The notes below the pieces were generated by a model that did no database searches, was not told the origin of the DNA, and was given only the letters and a program-made list of their open reading frames with translations. This document shows, in pieces, positions 55,012 through 62,096 of a DNA stretch of 64,000 nucleotides (positions are counted from its first letter, which is position 1; every line of letters starts with the position of its first letter). This DNA comes from Megasphaera sp. MJR8396C (GTDB lineage: Bacteria > Bacillota > Negativicutes > Veillonellales > Megasphaeraceae). A program made the translations under genes and the position numbers. Location: assembly GCF_001546855.1 (NCBI RefSeq), contig NZ_KQ958176.1:30194-94193 (forward strand). Reading direction: 5' to 3'.

Positions 55012-55044
55012 AAAAAACAGCCCTCCGAGCGGGGGGGGCTGTTT
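55012..55044 (-). terminator. terminator of the dehydroquinase-like gene
   Basis: AAACAGCCCTCC (55015-55026) pairs with GGGGGGCTGTTT (55033-55044); on the minus strand it ends in TTTTTT. It lies about 60 bases past the stop. Confidence 0.8.
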
Positions 55045-55102
55045 ATCGTTATGTCGTGTTTAGGTACGTTCATTCGGCCTCAGGTTACTTTTTTAGCAGG
55101 TC

Positions 55103-55840
55103 TTAGGCATCGGGGTGGAGCAAGGCATGGACGGCTTTGCTGGCCGGCATATCGTCCGCTCCGTCGCCGGCAGCTGCGTACAAGATCGAGGCGCCGAAGG
55201 TGTCGCCCTTGAGGAGCGCTTCTTTGGCGGCAGATCCCATGGGATGGGGGATGACGACGGCGTCGTGGTGCTGTTCTTTAAAGGCCTTGGCGGCAGCCTT
55301 CATTTCGTCGATATCGGCATCTGTTTCGACGGGGACGACGAGTTCAAAGGTCACGGCTTCCAGGTCCCAGCGCTTTTCCATCAGGGCCGTTAAATCGGCG
55401 GCCTTGGCTCCTTTTTCGCCGCGGATGACGATGATCGGCACGCAGCCAAGGTCCACGGCTTGCCCTGCAATGTCTTCGAGGCTGTCGTCGTCGAGGCTGC
55501 CTTCAATCTTGACGGCGTCGATGAGGGACGAGCGGATGGCAAAGCGCAGGATGGATCCATAGTCGCGGTCGGTCTGGTACATTTCCGGGAGCTTGCTCTT
55601 GTCACAAGAGAAGAGGACCGACGGATTGGCCCCTTCGCGGGCGATGTACAACAGGGCGTTCCACAGCTGGGATAAATTGATGGCGCCGTTAAAATAACCG
55701 GCATCGAAGGCCATCATATCGTACGGATTTTCTACAATTTTTGCAATTTGAATCTGAAGATCCTGAATCGTTTCCCCTTCGAGGGGAACGGCGATAAAGG
55801 GATGGTCCGATTCAAAGTGAAGACTCATAGCACTTGGCAT
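55103..55840 (-). CDS. type I 3-dehydroquinate dehydratase-like protein lacking the catalytic residues
   Basis: A 245-residue protein that appears to have the AroD-like TIM-barrel pattern: FDAGYFNGA at the place of the ExRxD strand, then an Arg-containing VIRGEKGAKAADL strand, and VTFELVVPVETDADIDEMKAAAK. The last resembles the AroD VKIAVMP-DVL strand, but the Schiff-base Lys is replaced (VTFELVVP). The catalytic His of the SYHDF strand is also replaced (IVIRGEKG). If the homology holds, it is not an active dehydroquinase of the usual type. AGGAGGT precedes the ATG by 9 bases. It is monocistronic, with a TTGCCA-N17-TACAAT promoter. Confidence 0.5.
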   Translation of the reverse strand: MPSAMSLHFESDHPFIAVPLEGETIQDLQIQIAKIVENPYDMMAFDAGYFNGAINLSQLWNALLYIAREGANPSVLFSCDKSKLPEMYQTDRDYGSILRFAIRSSLIDAVKIEGSLDDDSLEDIAGQAVDLGCVPIIVIRGEKGAKAADLTALMEKRWDLEAVTFELVVPVETDADIDEMKAAAKAFKEQHHDAVVIPHPMGSAAKEALLKGDTFGASILYAAAGDGADDMPASKAVHALLHPDA

Positions 55841-55874
55841 ACAAAATTACCTCCTACGTAAAAAGACTACCTTT

Positions 55875-55903
55875 ATTGTACTCGGAATGAGGAGGGTTGG
55901 CAA
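55875..55903 (-). promoter_or_regulatory. promoter of the dehydroquinase-like gene
   Basis: Minus-strand TTGCCA (55903-55898), 17-base spacer, TACAAT (55880-55875). Confidence 0.6.
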
Positions 55904-55946
55904 TGCCTGCCCGTTGGGGGCCCTTGTAGTCGGGGGAAGAAAAACG

Positions 55947-55975
55947 TTGACAAGTTATGCCATATCTTGTATAAT
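55947..55975 (+). promoter_or_regulatory. consensus promoter of the tRNA cluster
   Basis: Perfect TTGACA (55947-55952), 17-base spacer, perfect TATAAT (55970-55975), 12 bases before tRNA-Pro; typical of strong stable-RNA promoters. Confidence 0.92.
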
Positions 55976-55987
55976 ATTTTTTGTTGG

Positions 55988-56064
55988 CGGGGCATAGCGC
56001 AGTTTGGTAGCGCACCTGGCTTGGGACCAGGGGGTCGCAGGTTCAAATCCTGCTGCTCCGACCA
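55988..56064 (+). tRNA. tRNA-Pro (UGG)
   Basis: A 77-base cloverleaf with encoded CCA. Acceptor CGGGGCA / TGCTCCG, anticodon loop CTTGGGA with TGG at 56022-56024, T-loop GGTTCAAATCC. Confidence 0.97.
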
Positions 56065-56073
56065 TATAGAGAC

Positions 56074-56147
56074 GCGGGTGTAGCTCAGTGGTAGAGCGCC
56101 AGCCTTCCAAGCTGGTTATGTGGGTTCGATTCCCATCACCCGCTCCA
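56074..56147 (+). tRNA. tRNA-Gly (UCC)
   Basis: A 74-base cloverleaf with encoded CCA. Acceptor GCGGGTG / CACCCGC, anticodon loop CTTCCAA with TCC at 56106-56108. It is 9 bases after tRNA-Pro. Confidence 0.97.
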
Positions 56148-56156
56148 TTTTTTATT

Positions 56157-56233
56157 GACTCAGTAGCTCAGCTGGATAGAGCAACAGCCTTCTAAGCTGT
56201 GGGTCTAGGGTTCGAATCCCTACTGGGTCACCA
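56157..56233 (+). tRNA. tRNA-Arg (UCU)
   Basis: A 77-base cloverleaf with encoded CCA. Acceptor GACTCAG / CTGGGTC, anticodon loop CTTCTAA with TCT at 56191-56193. Third gene of the same transcript. Confidence 0.97.
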
Positions 56234-56245
56234 ACTTGAATCGAT

Positions 56246-56296
56246 ACGAACTTTTCGCGGTTGCAGCAGACTGTGATTGCCGGAGAGTTCGTTTTT
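56246..56296 (+). terminator. terminator of the tRNA transcript
   Basis: ACGAACT (56246-56252) / AGTTCGT (56286-56292) followed by five T. Confidence 0.8.
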
Positions 56297-56378
56297 ATCA
56301 TTATATCGGGCAGTTTTCCATCTTCGGCTGCCAGCAGGAGACAACCCTGCTAGGGAAGGTCCGTGCCATAAGAAAACC

Positions 56379-56407
56379 TTGCATCGACCTTATGAATATG
56401 GTATTAT
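56379..56407 (+). promoter_or_regulatory. promoter of tRNA-Arg(CCG)
   Basis: TTGCAT (56379-56384), 17-base spacer, TATTAT (56402-56407), 32 bases before the tRNA. Confidence 0.75.
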
Positions 56408-56439
56408 AAATAAGTGCTCTTTAGAGCACATTTATTCAT

Positions 56440-56514
56440 GCGCCTATAGCTCAGGGGATAGAGCACCGGTCTCCGGAACCGGGTGCGAAGGTTCGAATCC
56501 TTCTAGGCGCACCA
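56440..56514 (+). tRNA. tRNA-Arg (CCG)
   Basis: A 75-base cloverleaf with encoded CCA. Acceptor GCGCCTA / TAGGCGC, anticodon loop CTCCGGA with CCG at 56473-56475. It is the last core-genome feature; everything after it looks accessory. Confidence 0.97.
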
Positions 56515-56521
56515 CTAAAAA

Positions 56522-56557
56522 AGCGGTTTCACAGCCATGTGAGGCCGCTCTTTTTTT
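56522..56557 (+). terminator. terminator after tRNA-Arg(CCG)
   Basis: AGCGG...CCGCT with further G-T-containing pairing (GCGGTTTCAC / GTGAGGCCGC), followed by CTTTTTTT. Confidence 0.8.
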
Positions 56558-56617
56558 GTCTTGATGTGCGTTTTGGGCGTGAATGGCAGGGAAATGCCTG
56601 TGCCTGCGAAATGAATA

Positions 56618-56672
56618 GAACCGACTCCGTAAAGCCGGACTTAAAAAAAGTCTGACTTTGGGGAGTCGGTTC
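56618..56672. repeat. long 55-base hairpin element
   Basis: GAACCGACTCC (56618-56628) and GGAGTCGGTTC (56662-56672) are perfect complements. Inside, AAAGCCGGACTT pairs with AAGTCTGACTTT with few mismatches around a short A loop. There is no strong T-run on either strand, so besides termination it could be a small mobile palindrome. Confidence 0.5.
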
Positions 56673-56724
56673 ATTTTAGGCAGAAATCTTTCGGATACAT
56701 GATGTCTTGAACCAAGCAGGGTTG

Positions 56725-57504
56725 TTAAGCAGCCGATAATTTTTTTATGTTTTCAGGATTCAGGCGTTCTGAAAAAAGAATATAATCGGTGTCTTTCGCC
56801 AGCAGGGCATCTAAGTATTTTTTATCGACGCCTTTTTCATCGTTGATGATGGCTAGCCCCGTTACCTTTTTGCGGGCACTCTTTTGCCGTTCGTCCCTTA
56901 TGTCCTGCCAATCGAAAAGGAAGGCGGCCAGGTTGCTGCGATTGATTGAATTGAAGGAATTGATGAGTATCTCTGAGGTTCTTCCGGCAATTTGAAAGTT
57001 AAAATTGAATTCCAGCCCCGTGCTTCCCTTGGCCAGGAAATTGGGCGTGTAAATAAGCCCTTGTTGATCAAAATAATCGGCAACATCATCCAGGAAAATA
57101 GTTTTTACCGTACTGTCGTTCAGCATAAACATATCATTGACTGTAAGCATGGCTTGAATGAACATGTGCATACTGGCCGCATAGTTTTTCGTGTCTGTGC
57201 GTATGACCATCTCATTATCTTGATTCTCAACCCCGTAAGAAAAGAGAAGTCGATTCAACATACCGGTCCGCTTAGCACCGCGCAGCGAAACGCCGTCAGC
57301 AAGCAAGTCGTTAATGATGAACCCGTCATCGGACAAGGTGATATTGTCTCCATCCCGTTTGGCATAGATTACCAGCCCGTCATTGTGACGGTCCATAAAC
57401 GGCGTTCCTATTTCTGTCCAGCCATTTTTTAAAAGTCGGGCAGATAAATTTTTCTGTATCCATTGGTAATATTCGGCGGTCCAGTCGAAATTAGTATCTA
57501 TCAA
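56725..57504 (-). CDS. DUF1828/DUF1829 domain protein
   Basis: A 259-residue cytosolic protein. Residues 25-115 fit DUF1828: TPFMDRHNDGLVIYAKRDG, NITLSDDGFIINDLLADG and GVSLRGAKRTGMLNRLL. Residues 155-245 fit DUF1829: ISLFVNF-like TGLEFNFNFQIAGRTSEILINSF then the LDALLAKDTDYILFSE tail. The biochemical role is unknown; such genes are frequent in accessory regions and near defence genes. The start is TTG at 57504, 6 bases after GGAGGTG. It is the first gene past the tRNA-Arg. Confidence 0.7.
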   Translation of the reverse strand: MIDTNFDWTAEYYQWIQKNLSARLLKNGWTEIGTPFMDRHNDGLVIYAKRDGDNITLSDDGFIINDLLADGVSLRGAKRTGMLNRLLFSYGVENQDNEMVIRTDTKNYAASMHMFIQAMLTVNDMFMLNDSTVKTIFLDDVADYFDQQGLIYTPNFLAKGSTGLEFNFNFQIAGRTSEILINSFNSINRSNLAAFLFDWQDIRDERQKSARKKVTGLAIINDEKGVDKKYLDALLAKDTDYILFSERLNPENIKKLSAA

Positions 57505-57584
57505 AAAGCACCTCCGGTTCTACAAGATGTACTTGATCTCTATTGATTACGTGCGAATAGAACGAAAATCATCACCTTATGTGT

Positions 57585-57632
57585 AAAAAAAGAACCTTTT
57601 TAGAAAATAATGCTGAAAGATTCTTTTTTTTT
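57585..57632. terminator. A/T-rich terminator-like hairpin
   Basis: AAAAAAAGAA (57585-57594) and TTCTTTTTTT (57621-57630) pair; it lies just past the end of the minus-strand small gene and can act in either direction. Confidence 0.5.
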
Positions 57633-57639
57633 GAGGATT

Positions 57640-57948
57640 CTATAAACGCTGATTTCTGGGGCGCTTTAAGATGCGTATATTAAATTCCCAATTCGATTCC
57701 TTGCCTCTATCTTCTCCACGTAATCGGGCTTTAAAACCGCAGTATTCCATTGCTTCTTTAAAGCACTGCGAAGTTACATGCTCTGTGGGCGAAGCAGCAA
57801 GACGAGTGAACGGTTGCTTTAAACAATATGCGGAAGTTAACGGTTCTCTATTGAATGATTTGGTCTGACTATAACGCTCTTGGATATATTGCACCAAACT
57901 TAGTCTCATAGGTTCAGAAAGATTTTTAAAATGATATATGTTAGGCAT
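57640..57948 (-). CDS. hypothetical protein, 102 residues
   Basis: The start ATG has AAAGGAG 8 bases upstream, which supports a real gene. The protein is basic (ERYSQTKSFNREPLT, KARLRGEDRGKESNWEF) with a mixed alpha/beta composition and two cysteines (CLKQPF, CFKEAMEYCGF). No family is recognised. Base composition is lower in GC than the core genes. It lies in the accessory region between the DUF1828 gene and phage-like genes. Confidence 0.5.
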   Translation of the reverse strand: MPNIYHFKNLSEPMRLSLVQYIQERYSQTKSFNREPLTSAYCLKQPFTRLAASPTEHVTSQCFKEAMEYCGFKARLRGEDRGKESNWEFNIRILKRPRNQRL

Positions 57949-58319
57949 GGTTTAGTCTCCTTTTGTTAATTCAGTATCCTATATATGTGGATGGAGAAAA
58001 GAATTTGTATAGTTAGGCTGTAAAGGTGAAATGTACATGACAAATTCCTCGGCTTTCAGAAAATGAATCGAATAATAAGTGTAGGCTTTGAGATGGCGCT
58101 CTACATGGGAATTTAATTAAGAATAGGCTGATTATACGTACCCCGGACTCTATCGGGCATCGGCGACAAAAAATTAAACTGATATAATAAAGAGGTTATT
58201 GGATCTGGGGAGAAGGGACTATAAAGCGTAACGGTGGGAGGGAGCGTATAGCGAAAAAAACGATCTTGGGTATGTAAAATATCCATTGATGGGGAAGGAT
58301 AACCACTTATTTATGCTAT
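57949..58319. other. 371-base AT-rich gap without a recognised gene
   Basis: Holds an extended -10 element TGATATAAT (58180-58188) on the plus strand, with nothing convincing downstream, and short ORFs of 11-20 codons only. Likely decayed sequence. Confidence 0.4.
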
Positions 58320-58820
58320 CTATTGCCACATATCTTGAAAGAGGTCAATCTGTTTTTCGTTGTAGTCATCTCTGTAAGTGCTTGATAGGGCCGAGGATGC
58401 AGAACCCGTTTTGCTACCATCATGGTACTGAAGTCCGGGTATTGACTGCTGGTATCGGATGCTTTTAAAGGCCGCGTGCGCTCTTTTACTAAGCTTAGTA
58501 ATATCTCCGTTTGAAAAATTCAACTCTTCGGCAAGCTTTTTGCAACTCATTCCGTCAACATATCGCGCCATAAGAAACCTCCGATAGAGTGCATCATCTA
58601 CACGGGAAATTCGATTAATAATTTCCGTTCGTTTTTCTAGCAAGTGCTCCCGTTCTGCTATAGTCTTTTGCCGGTATGATATGATCTTTTGCAGTATATT
58701 ACTTGGTATCCCAGCCTTTTTCAGGTCCTCAAGATGCGTATTTATGTCGTCTATATCCTTTTGCATAAATGCTGCCAATACCGAAATCTCTTTTATGCTT
58801 TTTAACGTTTGATTGATCAT
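58320..58820 (-). CDS. phage-like sigma-70-region-4-type regulator
   Basis: A 166-residue protein. The N-terminal 70 residues are helical and coiled-coil-like (IISYRQKTIAEREHLLEKRTEIINRI). The middle has LYRRFLMARYVDGMSCKKLAEELNFSNGDITKLSKRAHAAF (quoted in parts here), which reads as a sigma-region-4-like helix-turn-helix near 80-115. This layout matches the short phage late regulators of the ArpU/RinA/DUF1492 type. The C-terminal Ser-rich tail is unstructured. It points to a prophage remnant. Confidence 0.6.
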   Translation of the reverse strand: MINQTLKSIKEISVLAAFMQKDIDDINTHLEDLKKAGIPSNILQKIISYRQKTIAEREHLLEKRTEIINRISRVDDALYRRFLMARYVDGMSCKKLAEELNFSNGDITKLSKRAHAAFKSIRYQQSIPGLQYHDGSKTGSASSALSSTYRDDYNEKQIDLFQDMWQ

Positions 58821-58888
58821 ATTTCATACCCTCCATTTTCTTCATAAATCTAATAAAGTGTAAATTAGTATATTTTGAAAAATTGAAA

Positions 58889-59044
58889 CTAACATATCTT
58901 TGCCTTTATGAATGCGCACCACTCGTAAAGCCTTTTTCCTTCTAATGCACGGTAAAGTGTCATGTTTTCAAAATCGACAGGCTCTGTCTGTAAAAGGTGT
59001 GGCTTTATCATAAGCGACTTAATTTTTTCTATATCCAATTTCAT
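58889..59044 (-). CDS. 51-residue phage-like small protein
   Basis: Starts MKLDIEKIKSLM after a strong GGGAGGTGAG site; the upstream in-frame ATG at 59125 lies inside the operator region. It ends LYEWCAFIKAKIC. Small proteins of this opening are often found beside phage regulators. It is driven by the minus-strand promoter at 59097-59125 and faces the XRE regulator, in the position of a cro-type gene, but it has no recognisable HTH. Confidence 0.55.
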   Translation of the reverse strand: MKLDIEKIKSLMIKPHLLQTEPVDFENMTLYRALEGKRLYEWCAFIKAKIC

Positions 59045-59078
59045 ATTCTCACCTCCCCTTCTTTTTTCGGTATCGAAC

Positions 59079-59149
59079 TTTATTAAACTTAATTGCATTA
59101 TAAATAGAACTTTATTAAACGTCAAGGGCTTTGTTAAACTTTATTGAAC
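59079..59149. promoter_or_regulatory. four operator-like repeats in the divergent switch region
   Basis: TTTATTAAAC (59079-59088), TTTATTAAAC (59111-59120), TTTGTTAAAC (59130-59139) and TTTATTGAAC (59140-59149). The first two copies are preceded by GAAC. The last pair also forms a CTTTGTT/AACAAAG inverted repeat (59129-59153). The repeats overlap both divergent promoters and are probably bound by the XRE regulator at 59192. Confidence 0.7.
59097..59125 (-). promoter_or_regulatory. leftward promoter of the switch
   Basis: Minus-strand TTGACG (59125-59120), 17-base spacer containing one operator repeat, TATAAT (59102-59097). Confidence 0.75.
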
Positions 59150-59173
59150 AAAGATGAGCGCTAATGGTATAAT
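59144..59173 (+). promoter_or_regulatory. rightward promoter of the XRE regulator
   Basis: TTGAAC (59144-59149), 18-base spacer, TATAAT (59168-59173). The -35 box lies inside the fourth operator repeat. Confidence 0.7.
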
Positions 59174-59191
59174 ATAAGAAGAGGTGATAGT

Positions 59192-59959
59192 GTGAAAATT
59201 AATAAGCAGCATCTAGCTTTTCAAATTTTTGGTATAAGGGCGAAACTAGGATTATCTATGGAACAATTTGGAGAATTATTAGGGGCAAATAAAAGTAGTG
59301 TTTCTGGTTGGGAAAGGGGAACGGTCGTTCCTAGCTCACAGCGATTAAAAAAAATTGCTGAGCTCGGGAAAATTTCACTAGCGGAACTATTAACTCCTTA
59401 TCGTGGTATAGAAGAAATCCATATTTCTATATTAGAGAAAAAATTGTTTCGTGACTTTCCTTCTATTTTAAATGACTATACAGAAGAAGAGATTTTATTA
59501 ATAAAAGGGGAATTGTTTATAATTTATAAATCAAAAAAAACAATTTATCCTTATACAGGTTTTGTTCAAAATAATTTTGCATCTATATCCCCTGATTATC
59601 CTATTCCTATTATGTTAGACGACTACGCTTGGGAATCCTTAGGTGAGGAAATGTTACCCGAATTCAATAAAAATCTAGAAAGTGAAACAGAAATAACTAA
59701 ATTATATATAGATCCTCTGGGGGAAGAGTCCATTATATTACCAATTGAATACCCTCCTTTTGAAAAAAATCCACTTTTTAAAATTATTAAAGAGTCTATT
59801 TTAAAAGAATTGGAAGAAAACGAAATGGGTGGCAGACGCGCTATTTTAGGTCAATACTATGATTGGATTTGTAAAGAAAAAGAGAATATCGAAAATTGGG
59901 TAAAAGCACATAATGAGTCAAGTATTTTTGAACGAATTAAGAGCAAAAAAAGAGATTGA
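59192..59959 (+). CDS. XRE-family HTH regulator with a unique C-terminal domain
   Basis: A 255-residue protein. Residues 10-60 form an XRE helix-turn-helix (IRAKLGLSMEQFGELLGANKSSVSGWERGT, quoted in part: GLSMEQFGELLGA and SVSGWERGTVVP). The following 190 residues are acidic and not recognised: no S24 peptidase motif is seen, so it is not a standard LexA/CI-type cleavable repressor. The codon use is strongly AT-rich compared with the core genes, a sign of transfer. The start is GTG at 59192 after GAGGTGAT. It probably binds the repeats at 59079-59149 and controls both divergent promoters. Confidence 0.75.
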   Translation: MKINKQHLAFQIFGIRAKLGLSMEQFGELLGANKSSVSGWERGTVVPSSQRLKKIAELGKISLAELLTPYRGIEEIHISILEKKLFRDFPSILNDYTEEEILLIKGELFIIYKSKKTIYPYTGFVQNNFASISPDYPIPIMLDDYAWESLGEEMLPEFNKNLESETEITKLYIDPLGEESIILPIEYPPFEKNPLFKIIKESILKELEENEMGGRRAILGQYYDWICKEKENIENWVKAHNESSIFERIKSKKRD

Positions 59960-60120
59960 GTTGAACGGAAGGGGGAAGGAAGCGAATCCGGTGATTATGC
60001 CATCAGTCTACTGAAATAGTGAGCTTGTAGTATGTGTGTTATCTTAGTCAGCGTAGGTTAGTCGAAGCATTTTGTATCCTCTGAAGGTATTGTCCGAAAG
60101 GCACGGGAGGTGCGAGACAG

Positions 60121-60294
60121 ATGATGGTAAGATGTCCCTTGATCGATAAGGAGATTGATGAATTCGACTGCTTTGAAACGGGTACTGTTGCCGAAGGAAG
60201 TGCTAAACTCGACTCTTCGGTAGGTGTGAAAGAAATCAAGATGGCTGAAAATTTTAGGATACGCTGCTTGGCTTGTGAACACCATATTTTGTAG
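60121..60294 (+). CDS. 57-residue Cys-containing small protein
   Basis: ORF of 57 codons with GGGAGG about 12 bases upstream of a double ATG. The protein has two cysteine pairs: CPLIDKEIDEFDC near the N-terminus and CLACEHH at the end, which could form one zinc site. No family is firmly recognised. It precedes another small gene by about 90 bases in the same direction. Confidence 0.5.
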   Translation: MMVRCPLIDKEIDEFDCFETGTVAEGSAKLDSSVGVKEIKMAENFRIRCLACEHHIL

Positions 60295-60381
60295 CGGCTT
60301 CCCCAACATGGGACGGTTTGACGGAATGGTTGCAGGCATCGAGAAGTGCCTGATCCATCGAAGATGCGGAAGGGGGCCGGT

Positions 60382-60612
60382 ATGATGGTGTTAACGAAAC
60401 ATCCCGTAGGCGTAGAGAAAAGGTTAATAGAGGTGTTGACCCGGATTTGGGATAATACAAATTTTATTCTTGGCGTACGAGCTTGCCTGCAGACCGACGA
60501 AGAACGGCAGTGGGTCCTCGATGCCATTGAAGATGAAGAAGTTACGAATCCCGGCGACATTCTCTTATATGCCTTTGACATTTATACGGATAGAGAGGCC
60601 ACTCTGAAATGA
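60382..60612 (+). CDS. hypothetical protein, 76 residues
   Basis: Starts at the first of two ATG codons at 60382, with GAAGGGGG 6 bases upstream; an in-frame ATG at 60346 has no ribosome site. The protein is acidic and helical (EKRLIEVLTRIWDNTNFILGV, quoted in part: VEKRLIEVLTRIW; TDEERQWVLDAIEDEE). A perfect terminator follows, which supports a real gene. The family is not recognised. Confidence 0.55.
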   Translation: MMVLTKHPVGVEKRLIEVLTRIWDNTNFILGVRACLQTDEERQWVLDAIEDEEVTNPGDILLYAFDIYTDREATLK

Positions 60613-60623
60613 GTGGCTTTTTT
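60598..60623 (+). terminator. intrinsic terminator
   Basis: GCCACTC (60598-60604) / GAGTGGC (60611-60617) and six T. It overlaps the 3' end of the preceding gene. Confidence 0.9.
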
Positions 60624-60638
60624 GCTGTCCTTTTTAGA

Positions 60639-60708
60639 CTATTCTACCCATTCTAACCAATACATCTTGACAAGAATGATTAAAATGGTTAGAATATAGG
60701 TAGAATAG
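60639..60708. promoter_or_regulatory. large palindromic operator around the AlbA_2 gene promoter
   Basis: CTATTCTACC (60639-60648) and ATTCTAACCA (60650-60659) are exact complements of GGTAGAATAG (60699-60708) and TGGTTAGAAT (60686-60695). This gives two copies of a GGT(T)AGAAT element on each side of the promoter, and the right-hand copies cover the -10 box. It looks like an autoregulatory site for the wHTH at the C-terminus of the downstream protein. Confidence 0.7.
60667..60695 (+). promoter_or_regulatory. promoter of the AlbA_2 gene
   Basis: Perfect TTGACA (60667-60672), 17-base spacer, TAGAAT (60690-60695) that is itself part of the operator repeat. Confidence 0.85.
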
Positions 60709-60724
60709 AAACGGGGTGAGCCGC

Positions 60725-62059
60725 ATGAAGTTCTTGGAAAGTGAAAAGATTGAGTTAAAATCCATCGTCGGCGAGGACATCAAGAAGGAAATCATTGCCT
60801 TTGCCAACTGCGACGGCGGCACGGTATATGTTGGCGTTGCTGATGACGGGACCGTTTTGGGAGTGGAGAATGATGACGACTGTGTTTTGCAGATTTCTAA
60901 TATGGTGCGTGATGCTGTAAAGCCCGACGTCACGATGTTCATTCACTACGAAACGCTGGATTGCGATGGCAAAGCCGTTGTGGCTGTTCACATTCAACGA
61001 GGTACGAAGCGTCCTTATTTTTTGGCCAACAAGGGACTACAGCCTGAAGGCGTTTATGTGCGGCAAGGGGATGCGACCGGCCCGACAACGAAGACGGCCA
61101 TTGCCCAAATGATAAAGAACACTGCCGGTGACAGCTTTGAAGATAGACGTTCCCTCAATCAGTCTTTAACTTTTGATGCCTTGGAAAAGGAATTTGCTGC
61201 TCGGAATATGGCTTTCGGTAAGCCACAGATGCAGACCCTGCACCTTATAGACGATGACGGCCTCTATACGAATGTAGGACTTCTCCTTTCTGACCAGTGT
61301 CCCTATACGATGAGAGCAGCTGTTTTTGATGGGATGAATCAAAATGTATTTAAATCTCGTGAGGAGTTTTGCGGTTCCCTTATAGATCAGCTGAAGATAG
61401 CCTGTGCTTATATCAATTTCCACAATAAAGGCTATAAGGAAAGGGCTGTACTCCGTTATATAGATACTCTCCGGGATTACCCGGAAACCGCTCTTCGAGA
61501 AGCCCTGTTGAATGCGCTGGTACACCGTGATTATTCCTTTCATGCCGATACCTTGATCAATCTGTACGATGACCGCATGGAGATCGTGTCTGTTGGTGGT
61601 CTCCTTCCCGGATTGGCGCCGGAAGATTTGAACATGGGCGTATCCCTATGTCGCAACCCGCACCTGTACAACGTATTTTACCGCTTGCAGCTCATTGAGG
61701 CTTATGGCACGGGGATGAAAAAAATGATGAATGCCTATGCCGATGAACCGGTGAAACCCCAGATTAAGACCACCCCAAATGCCTTCAAAACCATTCTTCC
61801 CAATGTGAATTTCATGAGTAAAGCTGTCGAAGCCCCGATGATTGTGGGAGAAATGGCTGCCCCGTTTTTGACTTCTGATGAAGGGAAAATCATGCAGCTT
61901 TTGGAAGACAAACAACGGATCACTCGGAAAGATGCACAGGAATTATTGGGCGTTAGCCAATCTACAGCAGGTCGTATTCTGAAAACGCTGGTGGATAACG
62001 GCCAAATCACACAGCGTGGCGGCGGGCGCACGACGCGGTATGAGCTGATAAAGTCGTAA
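60725..62059 (+). CDS. AlbA_2 / RecG-like ATPase-domain regulator with C-terminal winged helix (COG2865 type)
   Basis: A 444-residue protein. Residues 1-130 are the Schlafen AlbA_2 nucleic-acid-binding domain (ESEKIELKS, AFANCDGGTVYVGVADDGTV). About 240-340 is the HATPase_c_4-type part (LREALLNALVHRDYS, GTGMKKMM). Residues 390-444 are a winged helix (RKDAQELLGVSQSTAGRILKTLV and GGGRTTRYEL). The family is annotated as transcriptional regulator or ATP-binding protein; true activity is unknown. The ATG at 60725 follows GGGGTGA. The flanking palindromes suggest it represses itself. Higher GC than the XRE gene suggests a separate origin. Confidence 0.8.
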   Translation: MKFLESEKIELKSIVGEDIKKEIIAFANCDGGTVYVGVADDGTVLGVENDDDCVLQISNMVRDAVKPDVTMFIHYETLDCDGKAVVAVHIQRGTKRPYFLANKGLQPEGVYVRQGDATGPTTKTAIAQMIKNTAGDSFEDRRSLNQSLTFDALEKEFAARNMAFGKPQMQTLHLIDDDGLYTNVGLLLSDQCPYTMRAAVFDGMNQNVFKSREEFCGSLIDQLKIACAYINFHNKGYKERAVLRYIDTLRDYPETALREALLNALVHRDYSFHADTLINLYDDRMEIVSVGGLLPGLAPEDLNMGVSLCRNPHLYNVFYRLQLIEAYGTGMKKMMNAYADEPVKPQIKTTPNAFKTILPNVNFMSKAVEAPMIVGEMAAPFLTSDEGKIMQLLEDKQRITRKDAQELLGVSQSTAGRILKTLVDNGQITQRGGGRTTRYELIKS

Positions 62060-62096
62060 TATGAACGGAAATTGGTTGATTGGGGAGGTGCATACT

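Noticed and set aside
60048..60581. 177-codon minus-strand ORF in the accessory region
   Set aside because: Low-complexity Ser/Pro-rich translation, no ribosome site, and it opposes two plus-strand small genes with good sites and a terminator.
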